Assembly: GCA_022763425.1 (NCBI GenBank)
Contig: JALEGD010000001.1
Coordinates: 1 to 64,000 of the forward strand
DNA: 64,000 nucleotides
DNA from: Pelagibacteraceae bacterium
GTDB taxonomy: Bacteria > Pseudomonadota > Alphaproteobacteria > Pelagibacterales > Pelagibacteraceae
Direction of reading: 5' to 3'
Shown here: piece by piece, positions 17,295 to 27,182 of the stretch
Layout: the number at the start of each line of letters is the position of its first letter
Numbering within the stretch: the stretch's first letter is position 1
Position numbers and translations under genes: made by a program
Notes under the pieces: model-generated
What the model was told of the DNA's origin: nothing
The model's input: only the letters and a program-made list of their open reading frames with translations
Databases searched by the model: none

Positions 17295-18875
17295 TCAGAC
17301 GGCTTTTTTAAATTTTTTATCTAAGTAATCAACTAAATCATTTTGCTCAAAAATATTTCTTTTTAACAATTGACTATTTTGGCTTGGATAATCAGTTCTA
17401 AAATGAGTACCGCGACTTTCTTTTCTCTGTAGTGCGGCATAAGTAATGAGTTTGGACACAAGAAGCATATCTTTTAACTTTGCAGATAACTTATCTGCTT
17501 CTCTTTCTATTCGAAGAAACTCTATAAATGCTTGGTTCAAAGTAGACTCATTTCTTTCTACTCCAACAAATTTATTCATTGCAGATCTTAGTTGCCATAT
17601 ATATTTCTTGGCTCTAATTTTGCTTATTGTTTTCTCTTTAGGAATATAATTTTCTATATTGATTAATTTGTAACTCTGTTTTGGAGGTTCTGAATTTATT
17701 TTATTAGCAATTCGTCTTGAGAAGACAAATGCTTCTAAAAGAGAGTTACTTGCTAAACGATTTGCACCATGCGCTCCTGTTGAACTACATTCGCCACATG
17801 CCCATAAACCTTCAACACTTGTTTTTCCATCAATATCAACTTTGATACCACCCATATGATAATGAGCAGCTGGTATAATAGGTATCAAATCTTTCATTGG
17901 ATCAATAGAGGCTTGTTTTAAATAGTATGAAGCTGTTGGAAACATTGATTTAAAATCAATTTTAAAATGTCTACAATCTAAAAAAGTAGAATGGCCTTTT
18001 AGCTTATGATTATGAATTGATCTTGATACAATATCACGAGGAGCGAGCTCGCCTAAATCATTATCATCAAATACAAATCGATGATTATTTTCATCAATAA
18101 TAAAAGCACCTTCTCCTCTTATAGCTTCTGTTAATAATGGTGCTGGATCAATGCCAACATCTAAAGCTGTTGGGTGAAATTGAACGAACTCTAGATCGAC
18201 AAGTTTTGCGCCAGCTTGGGCAGCCATGGCAATTGCTTCTCCATACACATCTCTAGGATTGGTCGTATGAGCGTAAATGCTTCCTAATCCTCCGGTTGCA
18301 AGAATAATATTGGGCGATTGAAAAAATACAAAGTTATCAGCAACTTCATTTTTATGAATATGCCCCATTATTCCATGGCACTTATTATCTTTTTGAATGA
18401 TGTGATCGACAGAAACATCTTCAACAAAAGTAATGTGCCCTTGTTGTTTTGCATAATCAATGAGGTGACTGACTAAATATTTACCTGATTGATCTCCATT
18501 AATTTTTAACACTCTTCTATAAGAGTGTGCAGCTTCCTTAGATAATGTAAATTCATCATTATCTTTATCAAATCTTACTCCAATTTTTTCTAAAAATTTA
18601 ACTATATCCAAAGCATCATCAGTAATAACTTTCACAGCTTGTTCATTGCTTAATCCGGAACTGGCTTTTAAAGTATCCTCGAAATGTTTTTTTGGACTAT
18701 CTTCTTTTGTAACCGCTGCCGCAATACCACCTTGCGCCCACGCACTGGATGACATTTCTCCAAGTTTACGTTTTGTCACTAAAGTTACTTTTCTAGGGTA
18801 TAACGAAATCGCAGTCATTAATCCGGAAATTCCAGAGCCAACTATAACAACATCAGATTTATAAATACTTTCCAT
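17295..18875 (-). CDS. nadB: L-aspartate oxidase
   Basis: VVIVGSGISGLMTAI, SSSAWAQGGIAAA, HFEDTLKASSGLSNE, IPAAHYHMGGIKVDIDGKTSVEGLWACGECSSTGAHGANRLASNSLLEAFVF. Confidence 0.95.
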   Translation of the reverse strand: MESIYKSDVVIVGSGISGLMTAISLYPRKVTLVTKRKLGEMSSSAWAQGGIAAAVTKEDSPKKHFEDTLKASSGLSNEQAVKVITDDALDIVKFLEKIGVRFDKDNDEFTLSKEAAHSYRRVLKINGDQSGKYLVSHLIDYAKQQGHITFVEDVSVDHIIQKDNKCHGIMGHIHKNEVADNFVFFQSPNIILATGGLGSIYAHTTNPRDVYGEAIAMAAQAGAKLVDLEFVQFHPTALDVGIDPAPLLTEAIRGEGAFIIDENNHRFVFDDNDLGELAPRDIVSRSIHNHKLKGHSTFLDCRHFKIDFKSMFPTASYYLKQASIDPMKDLIPIIPAAHYHMGGIKVDIDGKTSVEGLWACGECSSTGAHGANRLASNSLLEAFVFSRRIANKINSEPPKQSYKLINIENYIPKEKTISKIRAKKYIWQLRSAMNKFVGVERNESTLNQAFIEFLRIEREADKLSAKLKDMLLVSKLITYAALQRKESRGTHFRTDYPSQNSQLLKRNIFEQNDLVDYLDKKFKKAV

Positions 18876-18903
18876 TGATAAATTTTAATATATATGGGTA
18901 TTT

Positions 18904-19338
18904 ATGAAAACTTTTTTAGTCCTTTTAGTGTCCTTTTTTTTATCACTCAACGCTTATGCCGCAGGAAGCGATGATGACAATACTGTTGTTAAACCAAGAG
19001 CGTATAAAAAAGCTGTAAAACTAATTAAAAAAGAAAATTATTCAGAAGCTGTAAAACTGTTAGAGGAAATTTTACAAAAAAATAAATATCAACAAGACCC
19101 TGATATCTTGAATGAATATGCCTTTGCTTTGAGAAAAAGTGGCGACCTTCCAAACGCTGAAATAAATTATAACAAAGCTTTAAAAATTGATCCAAACCAT
19201 AAAGGAGCTCTAGAATACTTAGGAGAACTCTATGTCGATACAAAAAGAAAAGATAAAGCTAATTTAATTTTGGTAAAATTAGAAAATTGTAAGTGTGAGG
19301 AATATTCTGAATTAAAATCTTATATTGCTAATAACTAG
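18904..19338 (+). CDS. Secreted TPR-repeat protein
   Basis: Signal peptide; LPNAEINYNKALKIDPNHKGALEYLGELYVDTKRKDKA. Confidence 0.8.
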   Translation: MKTFLVLLVSFFLSLNAYAAGSDDDNTVVKPRAYKKAVKLIKKENYSEAVKLLEEILQKNKYQQDPDILNEYAFALRKSGDLPNAEINYNKALKIDPNHKGALEYLGELYVDTKRKDKANLILVKLENCKCEEYSELKSYIANN

Positions 19339-20045
19339 TTAGCTGCCTCCAGTAACCTTAATACACATTCACCGAATTTTTCTGTCTTTGGCTTAAAACC
19401 TAAATCCTCACATTGTTTTTTATATTTATCTAAATTTACATTTTTTGAAGATTTGCTTTTTTCTTTTTTTGGACGGTCTATATCTTTGCCAACTTCTTTT
19501 AGAACTTTAGCAAACTCATACTTTGAAAAATTTATAAATTTTATAGAACATTTTTTTGTATCAGAAATTTTTAATTCTTTACCGTCTTCTGTTTTTAAGT
19601 TCTTGACTTTAGTTTCATTACAATGATCTAAGGCCATATTTATAAAAGTATTTTTTGGTAAATCTGCATCATCTACAATTTTAGGTTTTAAATAATTACA
19701 TTTTTGTAAATTTAATGGACCGACGATTAAACCTTTTTTACCGACACATTTTGATTTTTTATCTCCAAAAAAATGGTGTTTGCTATTGTAGATATGTTGG
19801 TTGACAGTTTCTTTTCCATTAACTGTCATTTTTTGTGACAATAACGCTAAATATTTAGGTTTTATCTCTAAATGTTCTTCAAGCTTAAACCAGTACGCTT
19901 TAGTTTTCGAATAATCGTCCGCGTATGCATCTTTTTTATTATAGCCTAAATTTACTAATTCTTTGTAATCATCAGGTCCTAATCTCTTTTCCGCAAAGCT
20001 AGGAGAGGATAAAAATACTATAAAAATAAATATAATTCTAAACAT
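19335..20045 (-). CDS. Secreted hypothetical protein with C-terminal Cys motif (QCEDLGFKPKTEKFGECVLRL)
   Basis: Signal peptide; full-length ORF, 4-bp convergent overlap with the TPR gene. Confidence 0.7.
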   Translation of the reverse strand: MFRIIFIFIVFLSSPSFAEKRLGPDDYKELVNLGYNKKDAYADDYSKTKAYWFKLEEHLEIKPKYLALLSQKMTVNGKETVNQHIYNSKHHFFGDKKSKCVGKKGLIVGPLNLQKCNYLKPKIVDDADLPKNTFINMALDHCNETKVKNLKTEDGKELKISDTKKCSIKFINFSKYEFAKVLKEVGKDIDRPKKEKSKSSKNVNLDKYKKQCEDLGFKPKTEKFGECVLRLLEAAN

Positions 20046-20099
20046 CTGCTAATTTTTGTATCAATTGACTTTATATAGTCAACATAGTTAAATAATAAC

Positions 20100-20912
20100 A
20101 TGTACAATCATATTAAAGTTACTCCTAATAAAAATAACGTCGGCGCAATCATTGAAGCTGAATTGTCAAAATTTAATAATGACATTATAGAAGAAGTTAA
20201 AGATGCATTGGCTGAATACGGTGTAGTTTTTTTTAGAAATCAGAAATTAGACTCAGAAACTTATATTAAGTTTGCAAAACAATTTGGTCCTCTAGCCGAA
20301 TATCCGATGCTTGAAGGTTTAGAAGGTCACCCTGAAATTACTGTTGTTGAAAAAAAACCAGATGAGCAGATTATGTTTGGAGAAGGTTGGCATACAGATT
20401 CTACCTACACAAAAGAACCACCAAGATTTACCATGTTATATTCGGTTAAAACTCCTGAAAAAGGTAAAGGAAATACTCTTTTTGCATCCCAATATAGAAG
20501 TTACGAAACTCTTGATGATAGCATGAAAGAAAAATTAAAAAATTTGAAAGCAGTTTTTAGCGCTGATGGTCCAATTTCAAAAACAAGAAATAATAGAGTA
20601 AAAGAAAAAGGAACAGGAATTGATCCAAAATCACTAAGCGCAATTCATAATATTGTTAAAGAAAATGAAAGAAATAAAAAAAAATCTCTTTATTTGTCAC
20701 CAGGTCATGCAATTAAAATTTGCGATATTGATGATGAAGAGAGTAAAAAATTAATGAAAGAATTAGTTGAACATCAAACTAAAGATGAATTTATTTATGG
20801 TTTTGAATGGGAGCCAAATTGTTTAGCCTTATGGTCAAATTATTCAGTGCTTCACAATCCTGTAAATGATTTTAATGCACACCGTGTAATGCATAGAATT
20901 ACTATTCAGTAA
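20100..20912 (+). CDS. TauD/TfdA-family Fe(II)/2-oxoglutarate dioxygenase
   Basis: YGVVFFRNQKLDSETYIKFAKQFGPLAEYP, GEGWHTDSTYTKEPPRFTMLYS, NPVNDFNAHRVMHRITIQ. Confidence 0.9.
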   Translation: MYNHIKVTPNKNNVGAIIEAELSKFNNDIIEEVKDALAEYGVVFFRNQKLDSETYIKFAKQFGPLAEYPMLEGLEGHPEITVVEKKPDEQIMFGEGWHTDSTYTKEPPRFTMLYSVKTPEKGKGNTLFASQYRSYETLDDSMKEKLKNLKAVFSADGPISKTRNNRVKEKGTGIDPKSLSAIHNIVKENERNKKKSLYLSPGHAIKICDIDDEESKKLMKELVEHQTKDEFIYGFEWEPNCLALWSNYSVLHNPVNDFNAHRVMHRITIQ

Positions 20913-21605
20913 TTACCAAGGTAACTCAGATCCATCCCAATTAAAAAACTTTCCAGTTTGAGATTGATCAACTGAATTAATAATTTTAACTAAGTGTTTT
21001 GCAGACTCTTCTGGTTCTTGAATTTTAAGATTAGTTTTTTGGAATGGTTGAGATAAATTTGATTTAACCGTTCCAGGATGAAGAGCTAAAAATATTGCCT
21101 GCTTATTTTTTACCTTCATTTCTATCGATGCTGTTTTTATCAGTTGATTTAAAGCTGCTTTTGAGGCGCGATAAGAATACCATCCACCAAAACCATTATC
21201 ACTAATTGACCCAACTTTAGCTGACAAAGTTGCAAAAACTGATTTATTTTCACTATCAAGCAAAGGAACAAAATGCTTAATTAAAAGCGCTGGTCCAATT
21301 GAATTGATTAAAAAGTTTTTTTTTGCAAAACTAATATCGATACTTTTTAGAGTTTTTTCTGGCATTGAGTCATCATGATGGAGAATTCCCGTTGCATCAA
21401 ATAAAATTGAAATTGGCTTATTTTTGTTTTTTATAAACTCTGTAGTTTTTATGATTGTATTTTCATCATTAAAATCGATTGAGGGATTAGTTTTGGTTCC
21501 GATTTTTAAAACTTCCTTAAACCCAAGTTTTTCTAATTCATTTGCAATAGCATTTCCTATTGCTCCTGTTCCACCAACAATAACTGCTAAATTTTCTATA
21601 TTCAT
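20913..21605 (-). CDS. SDR-family oxidoreductase (CsgA/YciK-like)
   Basis: VIVGGTGAIGNAIANEL, YSYRASKAALNQLIKTASIEM, LHPGTVKSNLSQPF. Confidence 0.85.
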   Translation of the reverse strand: MNIENLAVIVGGTGAIGNAIANELEKLGFKEVLKIGTKTNPSIDFNDENTIIKTTEFIKNKNKPISILFDATGILHHDDSMPEKTLKSIDISFAKKNFLINSIGPALLIKHFVPLLDSENKSVFATLSAKVGSISDNGFGGWYSYRASKAALNQLIKTASIEMKVKNKQAIFLALHPGTVKSNLSQPFQKTNLKIQEPEESAKHLVKIINSVDQSQTGKFFNWDGSELPW

Positions 21606-21607
21606 AA

Positions 21608-21639
21608 AAAAAGGCCGTAATTAATATTACGGCCTTTTT
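21608..21639 (-). terminator. Terminator after metY
   Basis: AAAAAGGCCGTAAT…ATTACGGCCTTTTT. Confidence 0.85.
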
Positions 21640-21653
21640 AAAATTAATCAAAC

Positions 21654-22952
21654 TTATGCGTTTAATGCTTGATCTAAATCAGCAATGATATCATCTGGAT
21701 GCTCGATACCAATTGACAATCTTACATAACCTGGCGTTACACCAGCTTTAAGCATATCTGCTTCACTTAACTGCGAGTGAGTTGTACTTGCTGGGTGAAT
21801 AGCAAGAGATCTTGCATCACCAATATTTGCAACATGGTAAAGCATTTTTAAATTATCAATGAATTTTTTACCTGCTTCTAATCCACCTTTAAGCTCGATA
21901 CCCATTAAAGCACCATTTCCACCTTTGAAATATCTTTTCGCTCTATCTCCTATTTCACCTTCGTGAAGAGATGAGTAAATTACTTTATCGACTTTAGAAT
22001 GTTTTTGCAAAAAGTCTTTTACCTTTTCAGCATTAGAACAATGTTGCTTCATTCTTAAAGCTACCGTTTCTAACCCTTGAATAATTTGAAAAGAGTTAAA
22101 AGGACTAATAGCAGAACCAAGATCTCTTAACAAAACAACTCTTGCTCTGATAATAAAAGGAATATTAGCACCAGTTAATTGTGGAACTGCATCTCCCCAA
22201 ACTGCACCATGATAAGATGCATCGGGTTGCCAAATATTTGGTTGTCTATCTTTATTAACAGACCAATCAAATTGACCTGAGTCTACAATAATTCCACCAA
22301 TACTATTTCCATGTCCTCCAATAAACTTAGTAAGTGAATGCATAACAATTGCTGCACCGTGTTCAATTGGCTTGCAAATCACGGGACAAGCGGTGTTATC
22401 CATAACTAGAGGAATACCAAGTGGCCTTCCAATATCTGCAACTTCCTTAATTGGGAAAACTCTTAAAGATGGGTTTGGAAGAGTTTCTGCATAAAATAAT
22501 CTTGTTTTATCATCAACTGCTTTTTTAAAATTTTCTGGATCAGCTGGATCTGCATAACGAACTTCAATGCCCATAGCTTTTAGAGTGTTGTTAAATAAGT
22601 TTACTGTTCCACCATATAAATCAGTTGAAGCAACTACGTTATCACCTGCATTACATAAATTCTGAATTACAAATGCAGACGCTGCTTGACCTGAACTTAC
22701 GCATAAGCCAGCAACTCCACCTTCTAATGCAGCTACTCTTTCCTCCAACACATTATTTGTTGGATTCATAATTCTTGTATAAATGTTACCAAACTCCTTT
22801 AGGCCAAATAAATTTGCAGCATGTTCTGCAGAATTAAACTGGAATGAAGTTGTTTGGTGAATTGGAACTGCTACAGAAGTTTGACTTTCGTCTCTTCTAA
22901 AAGTTCCTCCATGAAGACCTATCGTCTCTGGATTTTTGCTTTCTGTTGTCAT
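21654..22952 (-). CDS. metY: O-acetylhomoserine aminocarboxypropyltransferase (sulfhydrylase)
   Basis: TIGLHGGTFRRDESQTSVAVPIHQTTSFQF, YTRIMNPTNNVLEERVAALEGG, SLTKFIGGHGNSIGGIIVDSG. Confidence 0.95.
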   Translation of the reverse strand: MTTESKNPETIGLHGGTFRRDESQTSVAVPIHQTTSFQFNSAEHAANLFGLKEFGNIYTRIMNPTNNVLEERVAALEGGVAGLCVSSGQAASAFVIQNLCNAGDNVVASTDLYGGTVNLFNNTLKAMGIEVRYADPADPENFKKAVDDKTRLFYAETLPNPSLRVFPIKEVADIGRPLGIPLVMDNTACPVICKPIEHGAAIVMHSLTKFIGGHGNSIGGIIVDSGQFDWSVNKDRQPNIWQPDASYHGAVWGDAVPQLTGANIPFIIRARVVLLRDLGSAISPFNSFQIIQGLETVALRMKQHCSNAEKVKDFLQKHSKVDKVIYSSLHEGEIGDRAKRYFKGGNGALMGIELKGGLEAGKKFIDNLKMLYHVANIGDARSLAIHPASTTHSQLSEADMLKAGVTPGYVRLSIGIEHPDDIIADLDQALNA

Positions 22953-23007
22953 TGTTTCTCCTTAGTTATTCATTTTAGTCAAAATGATTATCTAAGCTTT
23001 TGGGTAG

Positions 23008-23056
23008 TACGCTTTAGCTGTATCTTAGTCCGCAAGCTGTCTCAAATCGACATCGA
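23008..23056 (-). promoter_or_regulatory. Probable SAM-V-like (SAM-II superfamily) riboswitch upstream of metY
   Basis: Minus strand GTC-GATTTGAGACAGCTTGCGGACTAAGATACAGCTAAAGCG contains the conserved GATTTGA…GCTTGC…GCTAAAGC elements and sits 5' of metY; full base pairing not resolved by hand. Confidence 0.72.
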
Positions 23057-23069
23057 GTTTGTATATTTT

Positions 23070-23258
23070 TTATGAATTTGAATCAAGTAGTTGTTTAATT
23101 TTTTTTCTAAATTTCTCGTCCACTGTAAAATAATGATCCCGCTCTTCATGGAGAGATTCACCTGTAGAGTGATATTTTTTTAAATGCTGATAGAAAGATT
23201 TTATATCTACCTCAATTTCATTATGGCTATCATCTAAGATTTTTACTTTTTTAGTCAT
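23070..23258 (-). CDS. Small hypothetical protein, 62 aa
   Basis: ORF track; overlaps the upstream gene stop (TGA/ATG) in a same-strand operon. Confidence 0.55.
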   Translation of the reverse strand: MTKKVKILDDSHNEIEVDIKSFYQHLKKYHSTGESLHEERDHYFTVDEKFRKKIKQLLDSNS

Positions 23259-23947
23259 TCTATTTTATTATCAAAATAATAACTAAAATTTTTGCTTAAT
23301 AAACTGTCAATCCTATAAAAGTTTGAAATTAAAAAAGGTCTTCTGGCATGCACCCTATCGTTAACCCATTTACTCGACCAACCTTTAGTTGTTTTTACGC
23401 ATAGGTTTGCAAAATTATTTATTTTAAATTTATCTTGAATTTGAAAACAACCATTTAAGAAAATGTCTACATAAGATTGGACAATAGGATGTTTTTCATC
23501 AGGATTTAAAATGTTATCTTTTTTTGCGGCATATACCCAAAAATTTTTATTTTTAGTTTGTACTTTCTTATTAAAAAAATCTAATTCCTCAGCCTTTACC
23601 TTAGATCTACAATATCCTCGCTCTCTTTTATCTAATTTTAAAATACCCTCTACACTTAATGGATAATATACGGCATTTACGCTTGAACCGACTTTCTTAG
23701 AGATAGTTAAAAATGTAATTTTATATCTTGTGCTTCTTTGACCCCATTCTCTTTGAAAATTTTTGATTAATATAGGTTTAACATTTTTTGCATTTTTATT
23801 TGTTCTAGTTCTAGACTCTTTTTCCATCAAACTTCCATACCCAATGATAAAATTTTTTGAGCCTTTTTTGGGTATTTGATTACATGTGTCTGCAAAGACA
23901 TTCGTGTTTAAAAAAATCAATACAAATAACAGCATAAATATTTTCAT
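23255..23947 (-). CDS. Secreted gamma-glutamylcyclotransferase-like protein
   Basis: Signal peptide; FIIGYGSLMEKESRTRT (GGCT YGSL motif). Confidence 0.7.
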   Translation of the reverse strand: MKIFMLLFVLIFLNTNVFADTCNQIPKKGSKNFIIGYGSLMEKESRTRTNKNAKNVKPILIKNFQREWGQRSTRYKITFLTISKKVGSSVNAVYYPLSVEGILKLDKRERGYCRSKVKAEELDFFNKKVQTKNKNFWVYAAKKDNILNPDEKHPIVQSYVDIFLNGCFQIQDKFKINNFANLCVKTTKGWSSKWVNDRVHARRPFLISNFYRIDSLLSKNFSYYFDNKIE

Positions 23948-24753
23948 TTTATAAACCTTAATTTTCTAAAATTATGTTTAGTATCTATAGAAATATAACT
24001 ATTAAAACTTTTTTTATAATCTTTTAATAAATCCATCGTAATTCTTTGATAGAAACTTATAAATTTCTTAAGTTCATTATTATTCATCCTCAATTTTTTT
24101 GGAATTTGTTGCTCTTGTTTTTTTCTCCAATAAAAAACTTGATTAAATGAAGGGATTTTTAAAAAGATTGAAAAGTCAGATTTTTTATAAATCAAAGATG
24201 CATATTTCTTGCTCACCTGATTCACATGATTTCTCCATTTCAAATTTTTGTCTAATAATCTTTCCATTTGATTTACAGGTTTTTTTAATCTTGAGATAGA
24301 ACTCCCCTGATAACCGACACACCACCCTTCTAAAATAAAAATATCATATGGAAAATTTAGATTTATAAATTTTGATTTTAAAACATCGTCATGCCCTTTG
24401 GAAAATAATGGTAATTTAAATTTATTTCTTTTCTTAGATTTAAATTTTTTAAGAACTTCTTTTAATAATTTAAGATTATGGGTACCCGGTACACCTCTAG
24501 TTAAAAATAAATTTGAAATTTTATTAGATAAATTTTTCCTATCTTTTTTGCCTAAATAAAAATTATCAATAGATAAGACAAGCACCTTTAGCTTATTTTT
24601 TTGTAGCTCACTTTTTACATGAGATGAAAATGTAGTTTTGCCTGATCCTTGAGGGCCAGAGATTAAACAAAAAATATTTTTTCTTTTCTTTCTTAAATCA
24701 ATAATTTTATCGGTAACTTCTTTAACCGTATTTAAATAGGATTTGTTGATCAC
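23944..24753 (-). CDS. P-loop kinase, D-glycerate 3-kinase-like
   Basis: LISGPQGSGKTTFSSHVKSEL, LSIDNFYLGKKDR, TRGVPGTHNLKLL, FILEGWCVGYQ. Confidence 0.8.
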   Translation of the reverse strand: MINKSYLNTVKEVTDKIIDLRKKRKNIFCLISGPQGSGKTTFSSHVKSELQKNKLKVLVLSIDNFYLGKKDRKNLSNKISNLFLTRGVPGTHNLKLLKEVLKKFKSKKRNKFKLPLFSKGHDDVLKSKFINLNFPYDIFILEGWCVGYQGSSISRLKKPVNQMERLLDKNLKWRNHVNQVSKKYASLIYKKSDFSIFLKIPSFNQVFYWRKKQEQQIPKKLRMNNNELKKFISFYQRITMDLLKDYKKSFNSYISIDTKHNFRKLRFIK

Positions 24754-25058
24754 TTATTAATACAATTTTGACTGTCGAATTTTTCAACAATATCTTTTTT
24801 TGGATTAATATAGAATCTTCTCTCGCAAGTTATGATTAACTGGCTTTTTTTATAAACATAAATTTTATAAGGAGAATTAAAAATAATATTTGTAGGCTCG
24901 CCTAGTCGCTCTTTTAATGATGAGCTCTTTTTTCCAAGATATTGTTCGAGTATAGATTTTTCTTTTTCTTGAGATTTAGAGATTTCTTTATCAACGTAAG
25001 CACATTGGGTAGTAAAGAATATTAACGTGAGTATTGTTAATTTTTTAAAAATATCCAT
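24750..25058 (-). CDS. Small putative lipoprotein
   Basis: N-terminal hydrophobic segment then TTQC; 102 aa, 4-bp overlap with downstream kinase. Confidence 0.55.
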   Translation of the reverse strand: MDIFKKLTILTLIFFTTQCAYVDKEISKSQEKEKSILEQYLGKKSSSLKERLGEPTNIIFNSPYKIYVYKKSQLIITCERRFYINPKKDIVEKFDSQNCINK

Positions 25059-25086
25059 AACCTTATTTTATATTTTTTAAAAACGA

Positions 25087-26280
25087 ATGAAATACGATTT
25101 TGCGATTATTGGTAGTGGAATAATTGGGTTAACACTTGCTTTTAAATTAAAACAAAAATTTAATAACTCTAAAATTGTTATTTTCGAAAAAGAACCAAAT
25201 TCTATCTCTCATGGCTCAGGTAGAAATAGCGGCGTTCTTCACAGTGGAATTTATTATGAACCAGGATCTTTGAGAGCAAATCTTTGTGTGACGGGCGTGA
25301 AAGAACTTAAAGAATATATTAAATCTGAAAATCTTTGGATTAATGAGTGTGGCAAGTTACTACTTCCAACTTCAGAATACTCTTATTCAAATTTAGAAAA
25401 TTTATTTAATCGGGCCAAAAAAAACGGTGTTGAAATTAATAAAATTAAAAATGAAGAGATAAAACGAATAGAGCCCAATACGAATTGTAAGTTTGAATAT
25501 GGTTTGCATGTGCCATTTACCTCTGTTGCAGATCCTAGAGAAGTTTCAAAATCATTGATTGAAAATTTAAAAAAAATGAATGTTGAAATTAATTATAATT
25601 CTAAGATTTTAAAAATTAGTGAACAAAAACTATTTACTCAAAATAACACCATTGAAGCTGGTCATATTTTTAATTGCGCCGGTTTATTTGCAGATGAAAT
25701 TGCTAAAAACTCTAACCTAGAATTTCGTTACAGCTTTTTACCTTTTAAAGGAAAATATTGGAAAATTACGAAAAAAAGTTTTAAACTTAATCATTTAGTT
25801 TATCCCATTCCAGATCTTAGGTATCCTTTTTTAGGTTTGCATTCTTCACATAATCGACATGGAGATTTTTATATTGGGCCAAGCTCAACGCCAGTATTTG
25901 GGCGTGAACAATATAATGGAATTTTAGGAGATAATCTTAAAGAAAGTATTAGTTTAATTTTTAACTTTAGTAAAAAAATTATCTTTAATGAAAACAAACT
26001 TCGCACTTTAGCATTACAAGAATTATCCTTGTTAACAAAACGTGGTTTTTTTAATCAAATAAAAAAAATGTTTAATAATGTTAATCCAGATGATCTTGAA
26101 TTATCTGATCAAAAAGTAGGTATACGCTCTCAAATCTTTGATCCTCAAAGTAAAAATCTTGTTAATGATTTTGTTGTTATTAATCAAAAAAATACAACTC
26201 ATGTACTTAATGCTATAAGTCCTGCTTGGTCAGCTTCTTTTGCCTTTGCAGACCATTTAATAAATGAAGCAGCATTATAA
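25087..26280 (+). CDS. lhgO: L-2-hydroxyglutarate oxidase (FAD-dependent)
   Basis: DFAIIGSGIIGLTLAFKL, HGSGRNSGVLHSGIYYEPGSLRANLCV, DQKVGIRSQIFD. Confidence 0.88.
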   Translation: MKYDFAIIGSGIIGLTLAFKLKQKFNNSKIVIFEKEPNSISHGSGRNSGVLHSGIYYEPGSLRANLCVTGVKELKEYIKSENLWINECGKLLLPTSEYSYSNLENLFNRAKKNGVEINKIKNEEIKRIEPNTNCKFEYGLHVPFTSVADPREVSKSLIENLKKMNVEINYNSKILKISEQKLFTQNNTIEAGHIFNCAGLFADEIAKNSNLEFRYSFLPFKGKYWKITKKSFKLNHLVYPIPDLRYPFLGLHSSHNRHGDFYIGPSSTPVFGREQYNGILGDNLKESISLIFNFSKKIIFNENKLRTLALQELSLLTKRGFFNQIKKMFNNVNPDDLELSDQKVGIRSQIFDPQSKNLVNDFVVINQKNTTHVLNAISPAWSASFAFADHLINEAAL

Positions 26281-27182
26281 TGTTACCAATTATAAATCAC
26301 CCTGATTATGTTGCTCAAATAGGAGATGATCATCGTTTTCCAATTAAAAAATTTGGTGAATTAATAAAGTTACTTAGAAAAAAAAATATAGCGACAAAGT
26401 ATAATACTTTTGAGCCTGATGAGGTTTCAGTGAAAACTCTATTAAATGTGCATACCGAGGAATATATTAATAAAATTAACAATTTATCATTAGATAAAGA
26501 TGAAATAAGAAAACTTGGTTTTCCATTAGTTAAAAGTGTCAGAAGAAGATCTTTTGTTGCAACAGGCGGTACCGTTCTGGCTTCAAAACTTGCGGTAAAA
26601 CATAAGCTAGCGTGCAATACTGCGGGTGGCTCTCATCATGCATTTTCAAATCAAGGTAACGGTTATTGTGTTTTTAATGATGTTGCTGTTGCTACTAGTT
26701 ATTTAAAAAAAAAATATAAATATAAAAAAATCTTAATTTTAGATTTGGATGTGCACCAAGGAGATGGAACTGCTAAAATTTTCGAAAGTGATGACAGTGT
26801 TTTCACTGTGAGTATTCATTCTAAAAAAAATTATCCATCAAAAAAACAAAAAAGCAATATAGATATTGAGCTTGAAGATGGAATTAAAGATGAAGAATAC
26901 CTTAATGTTGTGAATCAATTACTTCAAAAAATTGGAGACCTTCAATTTGATTTTGTTTTTTACGTCGCTGGAGTAGATGTTCATTTTGAAGATAGATTAG
27001 GTAAATTAAATATTACTGAAACTGGAATAAGAAAAAGAGAAGAATTAGTCATTAATAATTTTTTTAAAAGAAATATACCTTTATGCGGTGTCCTTGGAGG
27101 AGGATATAACCATAATTTCGAGCAATTAGTTAATTTGCACTCCATTCTTCATGAGACTTGCAAAAAAATTTTGGAAAATTAA
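26280..27182 (+). CDS. Histone-deacetylase-like amidohydrolase (AcuC/AphA superfamily)
   Basis: AGGSHHAFSNQGNGYCVFNDVAVA, LDLDVHQGDGTAKIF, YVAGVDVHFEDRLGKLNIT. Confidence 0.9.
   Translation: MLPIINHPDYVAQIGDDHRFPIKKFGELIKLLRKKNIATKYNTFEPDEVSVKTLLNVHTEEYINKINNLSLDKDEIRKLGFPLVKSVRRRSFVATGGTVLASKLAVKHKLACNTAGGSHHAFSNQGNGYCVFNDVAVATSYLKKKYKYKKILILDLDVHQGDGTAKIFESDDSVFTVSIHSKKNYPSKKQKSNIDIELEDGIKDEEYLNVVNQLLQKIGDLQFDFVFYVAGVDVHFEDRLGKLNITETGIRKREELVINNFFKRNIPLCGVLGGGYNHNFEQLVNLHSILHETCKKILEN

Noticed and set aside
20346-20526. Direct in-frame alternative ORF within the TauD gene
   Set aside because: Out-of-frame shadow ORF without start context or domain.
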